From the IMG/VR virus record IMGVR_UViG_3300007514_000029, positions 1-39,171 of that record: DNA of 39,171 bases; one strand, 5' to 3'. Each line of letters begins with the position of its first letter. The first letter of the stretch is position 1. Origin of the DNA: a virus. Shown here one piece after another: positions 27,119-35,483 of the stretch. Made by a program: the position numbers and the translations under genes. The notes below the pieces were generated by a model. It searched no databases. It was given only the letters and a program-made list of their open reading frames with translations, and was not told the DNA's origin.

Positions 27119-27880
27119 ATGCCTAGAAAAAAAGCTTCTCCCAAGGGAGAAAAAGATAAAAGCACCAATACTTCAAGTCGACCTAAGGTTTACCAAAGAG
27201 ATAAATTAAACTATAAATTAAACGTAAGAGATTTAGAGTGGACAGATAAACAAAAGGAATTTATAGATACGGCCTTAGATAAAGATAATAGGATATTTTT
27301 TCTAAATGGACCAGCTGGAACATCAAAGTCTACATTAGCTGTATACTGTGCTCTTAAGCTCTTAGACCGCAAAAACATTTCTGATATTATATACATTAGG
27401 TCTGCTGTAGAAAGCTCAGATAGCAAACTTGGTTTTTTACCAGGAGACGCTGAACAAAAACTACACTTCTATAATATACCCTTTTTAGAAAAGCTTGATG
27501 AACTTCTTCCAACGCCAGAAATAGAAAAGCTGGAGAAGGATGAAAGGATATCAATGTATCCCGTTAACTACGCTCGAGGAATGAACTGGAATGCGAAATG
27601 CATAATTTTTGATGAGGCGCAAAACTCCACCATAAAGGAAATTATTACCGTGTTAACTAGGCTTGGTCATTTTAGCAGATGCTTCATCCTTGCAGATCCT
27701 ATGCAAACAGATTTATACTCTGGAAAAACTGGCGGATACAAAACCTTAAGACAACTTTTTTCTGATGAAGAAAGTAAAGCATTTGGGATAAATACTTTTT
27801 CGTTCAACGAGGACGACGTCATGCGTTCAGAAATTGTTAAATTTATGCTCAAAAAATTAAGACAATTACATGACGATTGA
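27119..27880 (+). CDS. PhoH-like ATPase
   Basis: 253 aa. Walker A GPAGTSKST (64-72) and Walker B IIFDEAQN (162-169), with the PhoH 'RSAVE...LGFLPGD' segment (94-110) and the C-terminal RSEIVKFMLKKL (sensor area), are diagnostic. PhoH-like ATPases are common in marine and large phages; their precise task is unsettled (RNA or DNA metabolism under phosphate stress has been proposed). A basic N-terminal tail of 25 residues precedes the domain. Confidence 0.9.
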   Translation: MPRKKASPKGEKDKSTNTSSRPKVYQRDKLNYKLNVRDLEWTDKQKEFIDTALDKDNRIFFLNGPAGTSKSTLAVYCALKLLDRKNISDIIYIRSAVESSDSKLGFLPGDAEQKLHFYNIPFLEKLDELLPTPEIEKLEKDERISMYPVNYARGMNWNAKCIIFDEAQNSTIKEIITVLTRLGHFSRCFILADPMQTDLYSGKTGGYKTLRQLFSDEESKAFGINTFSFNEDDVMRSEIVKFMLKKLRQLHDD

Positions 27881-27935
27881 CACTGGAATGCCTCAGGATA
27901 TTCACTTAGCGGGCTATCCGTATACTGCTACGTAA

Positions 27936-28169
27936 TCATCCATCTTTTATTTTCCTTTTTTGTTGCGCAAGAAACTTCTTAGTTATTTTAAAGGCTGAGC
28001 TACACAACTTACATTCCATTATTTCTTTACATTTGTATTTTATCTTTTCGCACCCCTTTGTTTTGTTAAATATGGTTTTCTCACAATTACAATGGGTGTT
28101 CATATCTTTCGTGATGTATAAATTAGAGCGCTTGCTCGGTGGACAATACGGACAGGTATATATATGCAT
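27936..28169 (-). CDS. Small cysteine-rich (zinc-binding) protein
   Basis: 77 aa with four CxxC-like pairs: CPYC (6-9), CNC (27-29), C40...C47 and CKLC (53-56). Two small zinc knuckles are likely. Good AAGGAGTGTT ribosome site upstream of the ATG. Lysine-rich, so nucleic-acid binding is possible. Converges on the PhoH gene. Confidence 0.6.
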   Translation of the reverse strand: MHIYTCPYCPPSKRSNLYITKDMNTHCNCEKTIFNKTKGCEKIKYKCKEIMECKLCSSAFKITKKFLAQQKRKIKDG

Positions 28170-28204
28170 AGTAACACTCCTTTAGTTGGGGGTTTATTAA
28201 AAAG

Positions 28205-28519
28205 TTATGAAAGACTAGCTAAAATAAAATTAAGTGAAATTGGTTTGAAAATATCACTACCCATCTTGTCATACATTTCTTGGGGAGTGAAACCTTCTGC
28301 TGTAGCCCATGACCATTTTTTTACGTTTAGCTCAAAAGCTTTGAACGTATGTTTTTGGTTATCGTCTTCAACAGCGAAAAGAGCAACTACTTTACCAGCG
28401 CTCTGATTTGTGAGTATAGCTAAATTATCCTGAAGTGCATCTTGCCATAAGATGGGGAGGTCCAGGTTGTTTGCTTCTGCTTCTATCTCTTTTACTTTGT
28501 TTTTTAGTACGCCAAGCAT
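28205..28519 (-). CDS. Hypothetical protein, 104 aa
   Basis: Helical N-terminus (MLGVLKNKVKEIEAEANNLD), then strand-rich middle (GKVVALFAVEDDNQKHTF) and a Trp-rich SWATAEGFTP. AGTGTAA in the upstream minus strand (complement of 28536-28542). No family recognised. Confidence 0.65.
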   Translation of the reverse strand: MLGVLKNKVKEIEAEANNLDLPILWQDALQDNLAILTNQSAGKVVALFAVEDDNQKHTFKAFELNVKKWSWATAEGFTPQEMYDKMGSDIFKPISLNFILASLS

Positions 28520-28568
28520 TTTTTGCTATATATGATTACACTAAAAACGGCCTTGGGAGGTATAATAA

Positions 28569-28575
28569 AGTGTAA
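28569..28575 (+). promoter_or_regulatory. AGTGTAA motif before 28584 gene
   Basis: Follows GGTATAATAA (28559); ATG at 28584. Back to back with the motif on the minus strand at 28536. Confidence 0.35.
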
Positions 28576-28583
28576 TTGTTGCT

Positions 28584-29030
28584 ATGAGATACCTACGAAA
28601 AATAAAAGAAAAGTTTGTAGAAACTAGTAACAAAACATTAAATTTTCTATTAAAAAATAAGAATGCCGTATATTCTACATGTATAACCGTGCTTTTATGC
28701 GGACTATGGTCTATTTCTGTACATATAAAAACTAAAGCAGCTGTTCTTGGGGCTAATCAAAAAACATTGATAGTAATTAACGAGTCAGAAAAAATAATAA
28801 AAACACAGCAAACTCTTCTTAAGGAGCAGGATGATACAATGGTTGAAGTGTTTGATATTCTTACGAAACAGAGTAATGTTATCAATAAATTAGAAGATGA
28901 ATTAAATAGCGCTAGGCAGCAACTTTGGAGATTAGATATTTATTATAAGGCTCTCATTGAATATATGAAAAAGATAGGAGAATGGCCACCGAAAGAGCCG
29001 CCCCCAATTAGACCAGACAATATCACATAA
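28584..29030 (+). CDS. Membrane-anchored coiled-coil protein
   Basis: 148 aa. A basic N-terminus (residues 1-28), a membrane span (29-47), then about 60 residues of heptad-like coiled coil (65-125) and a proline-rich tail (EWPPKEPPPIRPDN). N-in, C-out topology with a periplasmic coiled coil resembles i-spanins (Rz), but no matching o-spanin lies beside it. It is followed without gap by a glycosyltransferase (ATG overlaps the stop). Confidence 0.6.
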   Translation: MRYLRKIKEKFVETSNKTLNFLLKNKNAVYSTCITVLLCGLWSISVHIKTKAAVLGANQKTLIVINESEKIIKTQQTLLKEQDDTMVEVFDILTKQSNVINKLEDELNSARQQLWRLDIYYKALIEYMKKIGEWPPKEPPPIRPDNIT

Positions 29031-29977
29031 TGCCTAAATACAGTTTTGACAAACCAATTGTTATACTTCCACACTACGGTGAATTTGGTTTTTTTATATT
29101 TAGATATATAAGGTTAGTTCACGAAATACAAGCGCCCCAAAAAATAGTTTGTTGTGAGCCCAGCCAAAAACTATTCTTTCCGTCAGCTTCTGATTTTTTT
29201 TATGATTGGGAGAATCCCCTTTCGGACGACAATAGACGAGGGTGGAGCGACAATCACCACGAAGACTCCATAAAAGACAAATCAAAATTAATATCTATAT
29301 TTTCTGAAAAATATCCCAATCATGAAATCGTAGATTTATCCAAATACGACGGGACCATACCTAAATCAGTACCTAAAATAAAACCAAATAAATTAAGGGG
29401 TCTAAAATGTGATGTAGTGATCGGTCCAAGAAAAAGGGGTAGAAGGGGCAGTAAAAATTGGAATCACTGGAATAAACTGGGGGAAATGTTAGAGTCTTCA
29501 GGGATATCTTACGCAATACTGGGAAAACAAGAAAGTTCTTATAAGGTACCTGGAGCTAAGTATTACTCTTGGACATATCCCGACGAAGATTCAGAAGTAG
29601 AACTAATACAGTCTTCGAAATTCTATATAGGAAATAATACTGGGACCGCGCATCTTGCAGCCCTTTTACAAAAACCAATGATTGTTATCAAACATCCAAA
29701 AATGGGAGATGACCCATTTACGAAAATGATGCAAGATACAAACTCACAAAAGGTTATAAAATTAAATGAACCTTGGCCAGCGCTTTGGTATCATGACCCG
29801 ATATATGTTCACAAAGCTATTGTTAATGAATTTTCGTTTGAAAAAGAATGGATTAAAGAAACTTGGGCTAAAAGTCAAGAAGATCAAAAAGTACAACTAG
29901 ATCGTTTAGCTATTATTGAAACCGAACTAAAAGAATTCCACAAAAGCATCAACGAACATGAAAATCAAAACGATTGA
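29030..29977 (+). CDS. GT9-like glycosyltransferase
   Basis: 315 aa. KFYIGNNTGTAHLAALLQKP followed by MIVIKHPK is the GT9 (heptosyltransferase-like) 'G.DTG..HLA...P' region at about residues 198-223, as in the minus-strand gene at 23557; the N-terminal half begins PIVILPHYGEFGFF. Probable GT-B sugar transferase. It overlaps the next gene by 20 nt. Confidence 0.65.
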   Translation: MPKYSFDKPIVILPHYGEFGFFIFRYIRLVHEIQAPQKIVCCEPSQKLFFPSASDFFYDWENPLSDDNRRGWSDNHHEDSIKDKSKLISIFSEKYPNHEIVDLSKYDGTIPKSVPKIKPNKLRGLKCDVVIGPRKRGRRGSKNWNHWNKLGEMLESSGISYAILGKQESSYKVPGAKYYSWTYPDEDSEVELIQSSKFYIGNNTGTAHLAALLQKPMIVIKHPKMGDDPFTKMMQDTNSQKVIKLNEPWPALWYHDPIYVHKAIVNEFSFEKEWIKETWAKSQEDQKVQLDRLAIIETELKEFHKSINEHENQND

Positions 29978-31040
29978 TTTAAAAGACCACAGGGATTCAA
30001 GCGATGGCTGGTATGAAATAAATTTATATCCAGAAAGATCCTTTGAGAGAACTGTGGATGTTATACTGTACGGAAGTGAATCTTATGGAAATTTTCATTA
30101 TCATTATCTTTTCCAATATTACAATGCTCGCAATATAAAAGTTAGGGTACATGCGGCTTATAATCTGTTCCCAATTGCGTCTTTGCTCGGTCATACTATT
30201 ATCTTGCAAAAACCATTACTCGCAGACTCTTGGCTGAAACAGTGTCTGTCGAGAAAGTCAACTTATGAATTTGATAGAAAATATTCTTGGGAGAAGTATG
30301 GCGTAACACATTGGGAAGATGGAGGCTCCAATGAAGGTGGGTTAAAAAATATGAGATGGCTTAACGATGTGGACATCTGGACAAAAGGTTCGAAATATTA
30401 TGTTGCAAAAACCGTTGGAATTTATGGACACTTTGAGTTACTTACTCTCTTTAATTCAATTAAAGATAAAACCATGTTTATTGACAAAAGAGCACTTGAT
30501 ATATTTAGTGAAGAGGGCTCCCATTTTCCTCAAAATCTTTTGTGGATCGAATACTCAGGTAGGCGGGGGCCAATGGCTAATATAATGGAACTAATAAAAA
30601 GCTACTCTAACACCCCGATATTTTTGTCAAGTAAAAGTAGGTTTGGCGGTAATGGCTTTCTTGAAAAAGTGGTTTACGAGAATGAAGGACATAAATATTT
30701 TCTCACATATCAAATGTTATGCTCCATATACAATAATGTTAAGTTCGCAGCGGTAGGTGGCTCAGCTAGTCTTTTTTCAATAGCCCCTTTTATTAATTGT
30801 GCAATTATGCTTGATAGTGGGCATAACGTTTCTCACCAAACGGGATTTTTTAAATCACTCTTCAATAAGGCTATTTTTAATGAGGATACTTATTGTTTTC
30901 CCTGCGAGCTTAAGATGGATTCCGCCAAGCACTCTTACGACGCCCTAAGCAAGAACAGGACAGAATTTATAAAAACAGTAATGAGGGGTCTGACAAGCGA
31001 AAGAGGAAATGCTAATTTAAGCTCGCTAATTATACAATGA
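29958..31040 (+). CDS. Putative glycosyltransferase-like protein, copy A
   Basis: 360 aa, paralogue of the next gene. Shared blocks: IKTIDL at the start, DGWYEI-L-P-[ER/QK]SFE, YNLFPIASL-GHT, SWEKY/AWEKY and VGGSASLFSIAPFIN, with a conserved C-terminal FFKSLFNK and GL/GY end. The last shared block resembles the GT-B sugar-binding loop, but without clear motifs no family is assigned. The pair lies in the glycan block and may build or attach a sugar. Overlaps the next gene by four bases. Confidence 0.55.
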   Translation: MKIKTIDLKDHRDSSDGWYEINLYPERSFERTVDVILYGSESYGNFHYHYLFQYYNARNIKVRVHAAYNLFPIASLLGHTIILQKPLLADSWLKQCLSRKSTYEFDRKYSWEKYGVTHWEDGGSNEGGLKNMRWLNDVDIWTKGSKYYVAKTVGIYGHFELLTLFNSIKDKTMFIDKRALDIFSEEGSHFPQNLLWIEYSGRRGPMANIMELIKSYSNTPIFLSSKSRFGGNGFLEKVVYENEGHKYFLTYQMLCSIYNNVKFAAVGGSASLFSIAPFINCAIMLDSGHNVSHQTGFFKSLFNKAIFNEDTYCFPCELKMDSAKHSYDALSKNRTEFIKTVMRGLTSERGNANLSSLIIQ

Positions 31041-32074
31041 ACATTAAAACTATAGATTTAGAAAAATACAAGCAAAAAGACGGCTGGTATGAGATAGACC
31101 TCTTTCCCCAAAAAAGTTTTGAAAAAGAAATTGACGTTTTGTTATACGATAATGAATCTTGTGGCAACGTTGGATACTATTATATTTTTGATTATTGTAA
31201 TAAAAATAATATAAAAGTCAAAATATATACTACATATAATCTATTTCCAATAGCATCTCTAATAGGCCACACCGTAATACTCCAGCCCTTTCAATCTGGT
31301 GAAGATTTTTTAAACAACTTATACTACAATAGTAAGATTACCCGATATCGATTTGATAAAGGGTACGCTTGGGAAAAGTACAAGATAAAAAAATGGACTA
31401 ACCTTTGCGACTTGAAAGACGCGTGTAGCTGTTTTGGTGGACACGGACCTTTACATGAACTTTATAAAAACGCTATAGATAAAGCAATGTTAATAGATGC
31501 AAGGGGTCTTGAAATCTTCTTGGAAAACAAAAACGCTTTCCCTTCAAACGGCATGTGGGTAGAATACTCTAGACAACTAAGGCAACAAAGTAGACTAATG
31601 GATTGGGTTGTTAAACATTGTGATGTACCAGTATATGTAGCAAGTAAAAATAAAATGTGGAAACGGGGATTCCAAGAGGAGATAATCTTAAATTACGAAG
31701 GATCAAAATATTTATTAACCTATCAAATGTTATGCTCCCTTTATAACAATATTAAATATTCAGCAATTGGAGGGGCAGCAAGCCTGTTTTCTATTTCCCC
31801 TTTTATAAATTGCGTATTAATGAGTGATTTGGGGTCGACCGTTTCTCACTCTTCTGGATATTTCAAATCTTTATTTAATAAAAATATTTTTAACGAAAAC
31901 ACTTATAATTTTCCTGTGTGTTACGGGAGAGGAATAAGGGCAAACTCAGAAAGGATAGAGAGTTCTTATGGTATGCTAGATAGCAATAGACTTCAGTTTA
32001 TAAAAACAGTTATTGAAAGTGTTAGCAATAAAGAATCAAATCTAAATTTTACAATAGAGTCAGATTTAATTTAA
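31037..32074 (+). CDS. Putative glycosyltransferase-like protein, copy B
   Basis: 345 aa, diverged tandem copy of the preceding gene (same order of blocks throughout; ATGA overlap at the junction). Shorter in the central region after EKYKIKKW. Duplication followed by divergence usually signals changed acceptor specificity, often under host selection. Its end overlaps a minus-strand gene by 9 nt. Confidence 0.55.
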   Translation: MNIKTIDLEKYKQKDGWYEIDLFPQKSFEKEIDVLLYDNESCGNVGYYYIFDYCNKNNIKVKIYTTYNLFPIASLIGHTVILQPFQSGEDFLNNLYYNSKITRYRFDKGYAWEKYKIKKWTNLCDLKDACSCFGGHGPLHELYKNAIDKAMLIDARGLEIFLENKNAFPSNGMWVEYSRQLRQQSRLMDWVVKHCDVPVYVASKNKMWKRGFQEEIILNYEGSKYLLTYQMLCSLYNNIKYSAIGGAASLFSISPFINCVLMSDLGSTVSHSSGYFKSLFNKNIFNENTYNFPVCYGRGIRANSERIESSYGMLDSNRLQFIKTVIESVSNKESNLNFTIESDLI

Positions 32075-32263
32075 ATCTTTATACTTTTCCATTTGCTCTA
32101 TAAGCTCTGTGATTTTATGAATCTCTTGAGCGAGGTGATTTGCCTGAATGGAGGCTTCAGACACTTTTTCTTCAGAATGCTTGCACAACGGTAATGTGAC
32201 GCTTCCTATTTCTTTGGCTGCTGATTTTATTGCTGCCAAGGTCATAACAGAGTTTTTCCTCAT
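32066..32263 (-). CDS. Small helical protein, 65 aa
   Basis: Almost fully helical with regular Ala/Glu pattern (residues 8-60), a probable coiled coil. GGTGTAGTATTATAT lies before the ATG on the minus strand. Tail-to-tail overlap with the preceding gene. No family recognised. Confidence 0.6.
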   Translation of the reverse strand: MRKNSVMTLAAIKSAAKEIGSVTLPLCKHSEEKVSEASIQANHLAQEIHKITELIEQMEKYKDLN

Positions 32264-32314
32264 ATATAATACTACACCCGTATAAAAATGTGTAGTTTTT
32301 TTTCATTTTTTTGT

Positions 32315-32320
32315 TATAAT
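32315..32320 (+). promoter_or_regulatory. -10 element of the late cassette
   Basis: TATAAT, 6 nt before the ATG at 32327. No -35 match at the usual spacing, which would suit a different sigma subunit or activator. Confidence 0.5.
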
Positions 32321-32326
32321 ATAAAG

Positions 32327-32707
32327 ATGAAGCTAAAGATTTACTGTACCAAATGTGGGCATGCTAATATGTATGCGTCTGAAAAGCCTAATTTTTGTCA
32401 AAAATGTGGTACAGCATTTGCACACGCCAATATAGAATCTCCGCAGTTACCACAAACTCAACAAAATGAAGAAAGCTCCATGCCTTTTACTTCCGAAGGT
32501 ATGACGGGTCTAGATGTAGAAATAGATTCTCAGCACGGTGAAGCCCCCACCTTAGAGGATTTAATAAATTCGCCAGAAAGAAAATGGAGCAATAAAGATT
32601 TAGGGATAAAAGGAAAAAGGGGAAGACCAAAAAAGTTTAACAAGGATGAGGTACAACAACAGTTCCAAAAAGAAGCTGGATCTATAAGGAAAAAGCCCGA
32701 GAAGTGA
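32327..32707 (+). CDS. Zinc-ribbon / AT-hook protein
   Basis: 126 aa from ATG 32327 (an earlier in-frame ATG is followed by unlikely sequence). CTKC (7-10) and CQKC (24-27) form a zinc ribbon; RGRPKK (98-103) is a minor-groove AT-hook motif. Acidic linker between them. Suggests a DNA-binding accessory factor, perhaps for late transcription with the next gene, whose GTG start overlaps its TGA. Confidence 0.65.
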   Translation: MKLKIYCTKCGHANMYASEKPNFCQKCGTAFAHANIESPQLPQTQQNEESSMPFTSEGMTGLDVEIDSQHGEAPTLEDLINSPERKWSNKDLGIKGKRGRPKKFNKDEVQQQFQKEAGSIRKKPEK

Positions 32708-33417
32708 GCAGAAAAAAAAGCTCTAAAAAGACCACATCAAAAGAGTTAAAGTTCGAAGACTGTCTTGACATGATAAATGTCGAAATCGCAAAAAGACGCT
32801 CTAAATGGCAGTTAGATTCTATTAGTTGGATGGACTATGATGATGTCGCTCAAATTCTTAGATTTCATATCTATAAGAAGTGGCACCTTTTTGACCAAAC
32901 AAAAAACCCAAAACCTTGGGTTAGAACAATCATAACCAATCAAATAAAAAATCTAATTAGAAATAATTACAGTAACTTCGTTAAACCTTGTAATAGGTGT
33001 GAAGCGGTATCTGGAGAAAAAGGATGTACTATATATGGCGAACAAAGCTCTTCATGTCCGTTATACAAAAATTGGGAAAAGAACAAAAAGAGTGGACTGC
33101 AAACTAAATTTGCTTTATCTTTAGAAAATCAGACCCAAGAAACTTATTACATAGCCAATAATAAATCTTTGGATATAGAAATAAGCAGCAGAAATTTACA
33201 TAAAAGAATGGAGGAAATATTAAAACCGCACGAATGGACAATTTATCAATATTTATATATTGACAACCTATCTGAACTTGAAGTAGCAAAAAAAATGGGA
33301 TATAAAACTACAGAAAAAAATAGGTCACCAGGATATAAACAAATCAAAAACGTAAAGAAAAGAATAGTTTCTATGGCAAAAAAAGCAATAGAAAATGATG
33401 AAATAGATATTTATTAA
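32704..33417 (+). CDS. Sigma-70-like factor with cysteine cluster (candidate)
   Basis: 237 aa, GTG start. Residues 44-90 (DYDDVAQILRFHIYKKWHLF, later KPWVRTIITNQIKNLIRN) match the ECF-type sigma region 2 pattern 'DLVQE...K..FD...PWL..I..N...D..R'; residues 175-225 (EWTIYQYLYIDNLSELEVAKKMG ... KQIKNVKKRI) look like region 4. Between them lies CNRC-x8-C-x9-C (Cys96, 99, 108, 118), an insertion that may bind zinc or an iron-sulphur cluster. It could be a phage late sigma factor. Coupled to the zinc-ribbon gene upstream. Fold call moderate; role inferred. Confidence 0.55.
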   Translation: MSRKKSSKKTTSKELKFEDCLDMINVEIAKRRSKWQLDSISWMDYDDVAQILRFHIYKKWHLFDQTKNPKPWVRTIITNQIKNLIRNNYSNFVKPCNRCEAVSGEKGCTIYGEQSSSCPLYKNWEKNKKSGLQTKFALSLENQTQETYYIANNKSLDIEISSRNLHKRMEEILKPHEWTIYQYLYIDNLSELEVAKKMGYKTTEKNRSPGYKQIKNVKKRIVSMAKKAIENDEIDIY

Positions 33418-33418
33418 A

Positions 33419-34552
33419 ATGGATTTACACGCTTCATCTGGGGAAGATTATTATGAACGTAGGCCCGACAATGAAAACGGCCTTACGGACGATCAAGAGA
33501 ATCTAATTTTAAACGAGTGGAATTCTCGACCTAGTAATCCCCCCTCTCTCAAGGAAATGATTAATGTCGCTTTTCCTGGACAAAATTTAGATGGCCGAAC
33601 AAAAGAGGGTAGACTAGTTAAAGCATTCTTAGCAACAAGGAAAATAGAAGCGCGATCCCTGCACGATTACCAACCTAAAAAGATAACATTGACCGAAGAG
33701 CATAAAGAGTATATCAGAAATAATTTTACCATGATGAGTTGCGTCGAAATGGCCAGAATACTATTTGATAACCAAGAGCTTTCAAACTTGAGCCAAGAAG
33801 CTCGAGCAGTAAAAGAATACACAGACACATTGAACGTTTCTGAATCTTTTCAAAATACTGCAGGAATTGCCATGGAGGAGTATAAGCCGCCGAAAACTAT
33901 TGATAAAGCCATATCTAAAATAAACAGATATGTTCACGAAGCTATAGATAAAAGTAAAACAAACACCAAAATAAAAAAGGATATAGAAAAATTTATAGGA
34001 TATTTAAATACCTATAGATTCTTACATCAAATTAACAACTACGTAAGCCAAACCGATAGAGACTTGTTTGAAAGTAGTTTCGTTAGATATACGTGGGACA
34101 AACCAGACTTAACCCAAGAAGAGGTAGATCAGTATATCGTATTATCCGCAGAAGTTGTAATAGCTTCTAACATACAAAGAAGAATAGAACACCTGTCTGG
34201 ACTTTTAGACAATGCTGCAGATGATACAGAGGGTAGAAGAATATCTATGTCTCTCGTAGAATCCATAAGTAAATCTCAAACTGAATACAATCAATGTATC
34301 AACAGGCAAACAAAGCTTCTCGAAGCCCTGAAGGAAAAAAGAAGTGACCGCCTCAAAAATCAAATAAAAGAAAATGCAAGCATTATAAATCTAGTTCAGA
34401 TATGGAAAGAGGAAGAGTCTAGAAAAAAATTAATAGACCTAGCGGAATTAAGAAAAAAAGACATCAAAAGAGAGGTAAAAAATCTTTCCACCATGGACGA
34501 AATAAAATCAAGGATCTTAGGTATATCAGAAGATGAGGTACTAGATGGGTAG
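33419..34552 (+). CDS. DNA-binding candidate with duplicated domain, near terminase
   Basis: 377 aa. Residues 22-76 and 91-140 repeat the same pattern: LTDDQENLILNEW / LTEEHKEYIRNNF, then EM...(FP/FD).Q.L, then E-x-R-x-VK. Each has the look of a helix-turn-helix-type domain. After residue 190 the chain is mostly charged coiled coil. Position just before the terminase region suggests a terminase small subunit or accessory factor, but no family is recognised. Overlaps the next gene by 8 nt. Confidence 0.6.
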   Translation: MDLHASSGEDYYERRPDNENGLTDDQENLILNEWNSRPSNPPSLKEMINVAFPGQNLDGRTKEGRLVKAFLATRKIEARSLHDYQPKKITLTEEHKEYIRNNFTMMSCVEMARILFDNQELSNLSQEARAVKEYTDTLNVSESFQNTAGIAMEEYKPPKTIDKAISKINRYVHEAIDKSKTNTKIKKDIEKFIGYLNTYRFLHQINNYVSQTDRDLFESSFVRYTWDKPDLTQEEVDQYIVLSAEVVIASNIQRRIEHLSGLLDNAADDTEGRRISMSLVESISKSQTEYNQCINRQTKLLEALKEKRSDRLKNQIKENASIINLVQIWKEEESRKKLIDLAELRKKDIKREVKNLSTMDEIKSRILGISEDEVLDG

Positions 34553-35483
34553 TTTGTGTAAAATATGCAACAAAGAGTTTAATACTGACCGAAGCTTACA
34601 TTCACATTTAAAAGTTCACGGGGTCAGAATGGTAGAATATTATCAAACTCAATATCCAAGATATGACAAACACACTGGGGACATAATCAAATTTAAAAAC
34701 AAAGATCAATATTTTTCCACAGACTTTAACAGCAGGACGAATATGAGAATGTGGCTTAAAGACCAACCAAAAAACGAAGCGGTAGAATATTGCAAAGACT
34801 TAATTACGAAAAGAAAAAATAAAAAAAACCTAATATATTCACCGTGCCAAGTCGAACTAAGATCTGTAATGATACCCCCAATTCATTTTTATAACAAGAT
34901 TATAGGAGATTATTATGAACTGTGTAAGTCGATAGGTCTTAAAAATAAATACTCTTATATAGATAATATTGTTTATGGCTCAGAGTATGATAACCCTAAA
35001 TATAAAATTTACGTAGATACAAGAGAACAAAAACCACTAAAATTTAAAAGGGAAACAGAAGTCAAAACGTTGAAGTTCGGAGACTATGCTTTAAGTAACA
35101 AGGAGCTGGCTTGTAACTGTTATATAGAAAGAAAATCTGTAGGTGACTTCATAGGTACAATGAGTGGTGGACTAGAAAGATTTAAAAATGAAATAGAGAG
35201 AGCGAGAGACGCGGATGCATATTTAGTAGTATTGGTTGAGGAGTCTCTTTCGAACTGTCTCTCATTTAATTATCTGCCCCACGTTTATAAAAAGAATACT
35301 AAGGCTACCCCAGAATATATTTTTAGGAATGTAAGGGATCTTATCCAAGAATATCCCCATATACAATTTTTATTTGTTCACGGAAGAAAAAAAGCCTCAG
35401 AGATTATAGAAAAAATATTTACGTGCGGTTGTTTGTATAAAAAAATGGACTTACAACTCGCATATGACAGTAAGGTCTTATAA
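34545..35483 (+). CDS. C2H2 zinc-finger fused to ERCC4-type nuclease
   Basis: 312 aa. Residues 5-25 are a classical C2H2 finger (C5-x2-C8-x12-H21-x3-H25). From about 153 the ERCC4/XPF-Mus81 nuclease signature appears: YVDTREQ (156-162), FGDYAL (178-183), YIERKSVGDF (193-202), whose Asp and Glu/Lys residues form the metal site (G-D-x(n)-E-R-K-x3-D). XPF-family enzymes cut branched DNA near junctions. Its place before terminase, with one-base overlap of its stop and the terminase start, suggests resolving branched DNA before packaging, as endonuclease VII does in T4, though fold and family differ. Fusion seen directly; role inferred. Confidence 0.8.
   Translation: MGSLCKICNKEFNTDRSLHSHLKVHGVRMVEYYQTQYPRYDKHTGDIIKFKNKDQYFSTDFNSRTNMRMWLKDQPKNEAVEYCKDLITKRKNKKNLIYSPCQVELRSVMIPPIHFYNKIIGDYYELCKSIGLKNKYSYIDNIVYGSEYDNPKYKIYVDTREQKPLKFKRETEVKTLKFGDYALSNKELACNCYIERKSVGDFIGTMSGGLERFKNEIERARDADAYLVVLVEESLSNCLSFNYLPHVYKKNTKATPEYIFRNVRDLIQEYPHIQFLFVHGRKKASEIIEKIFTCGCLYKKMDLQLAYDSKVL

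Noticed and set aside
27889-27936. 15-codon ORF after the PhoH-like gene
   Set aside because: Too short, no ribosome site, between converging genes.
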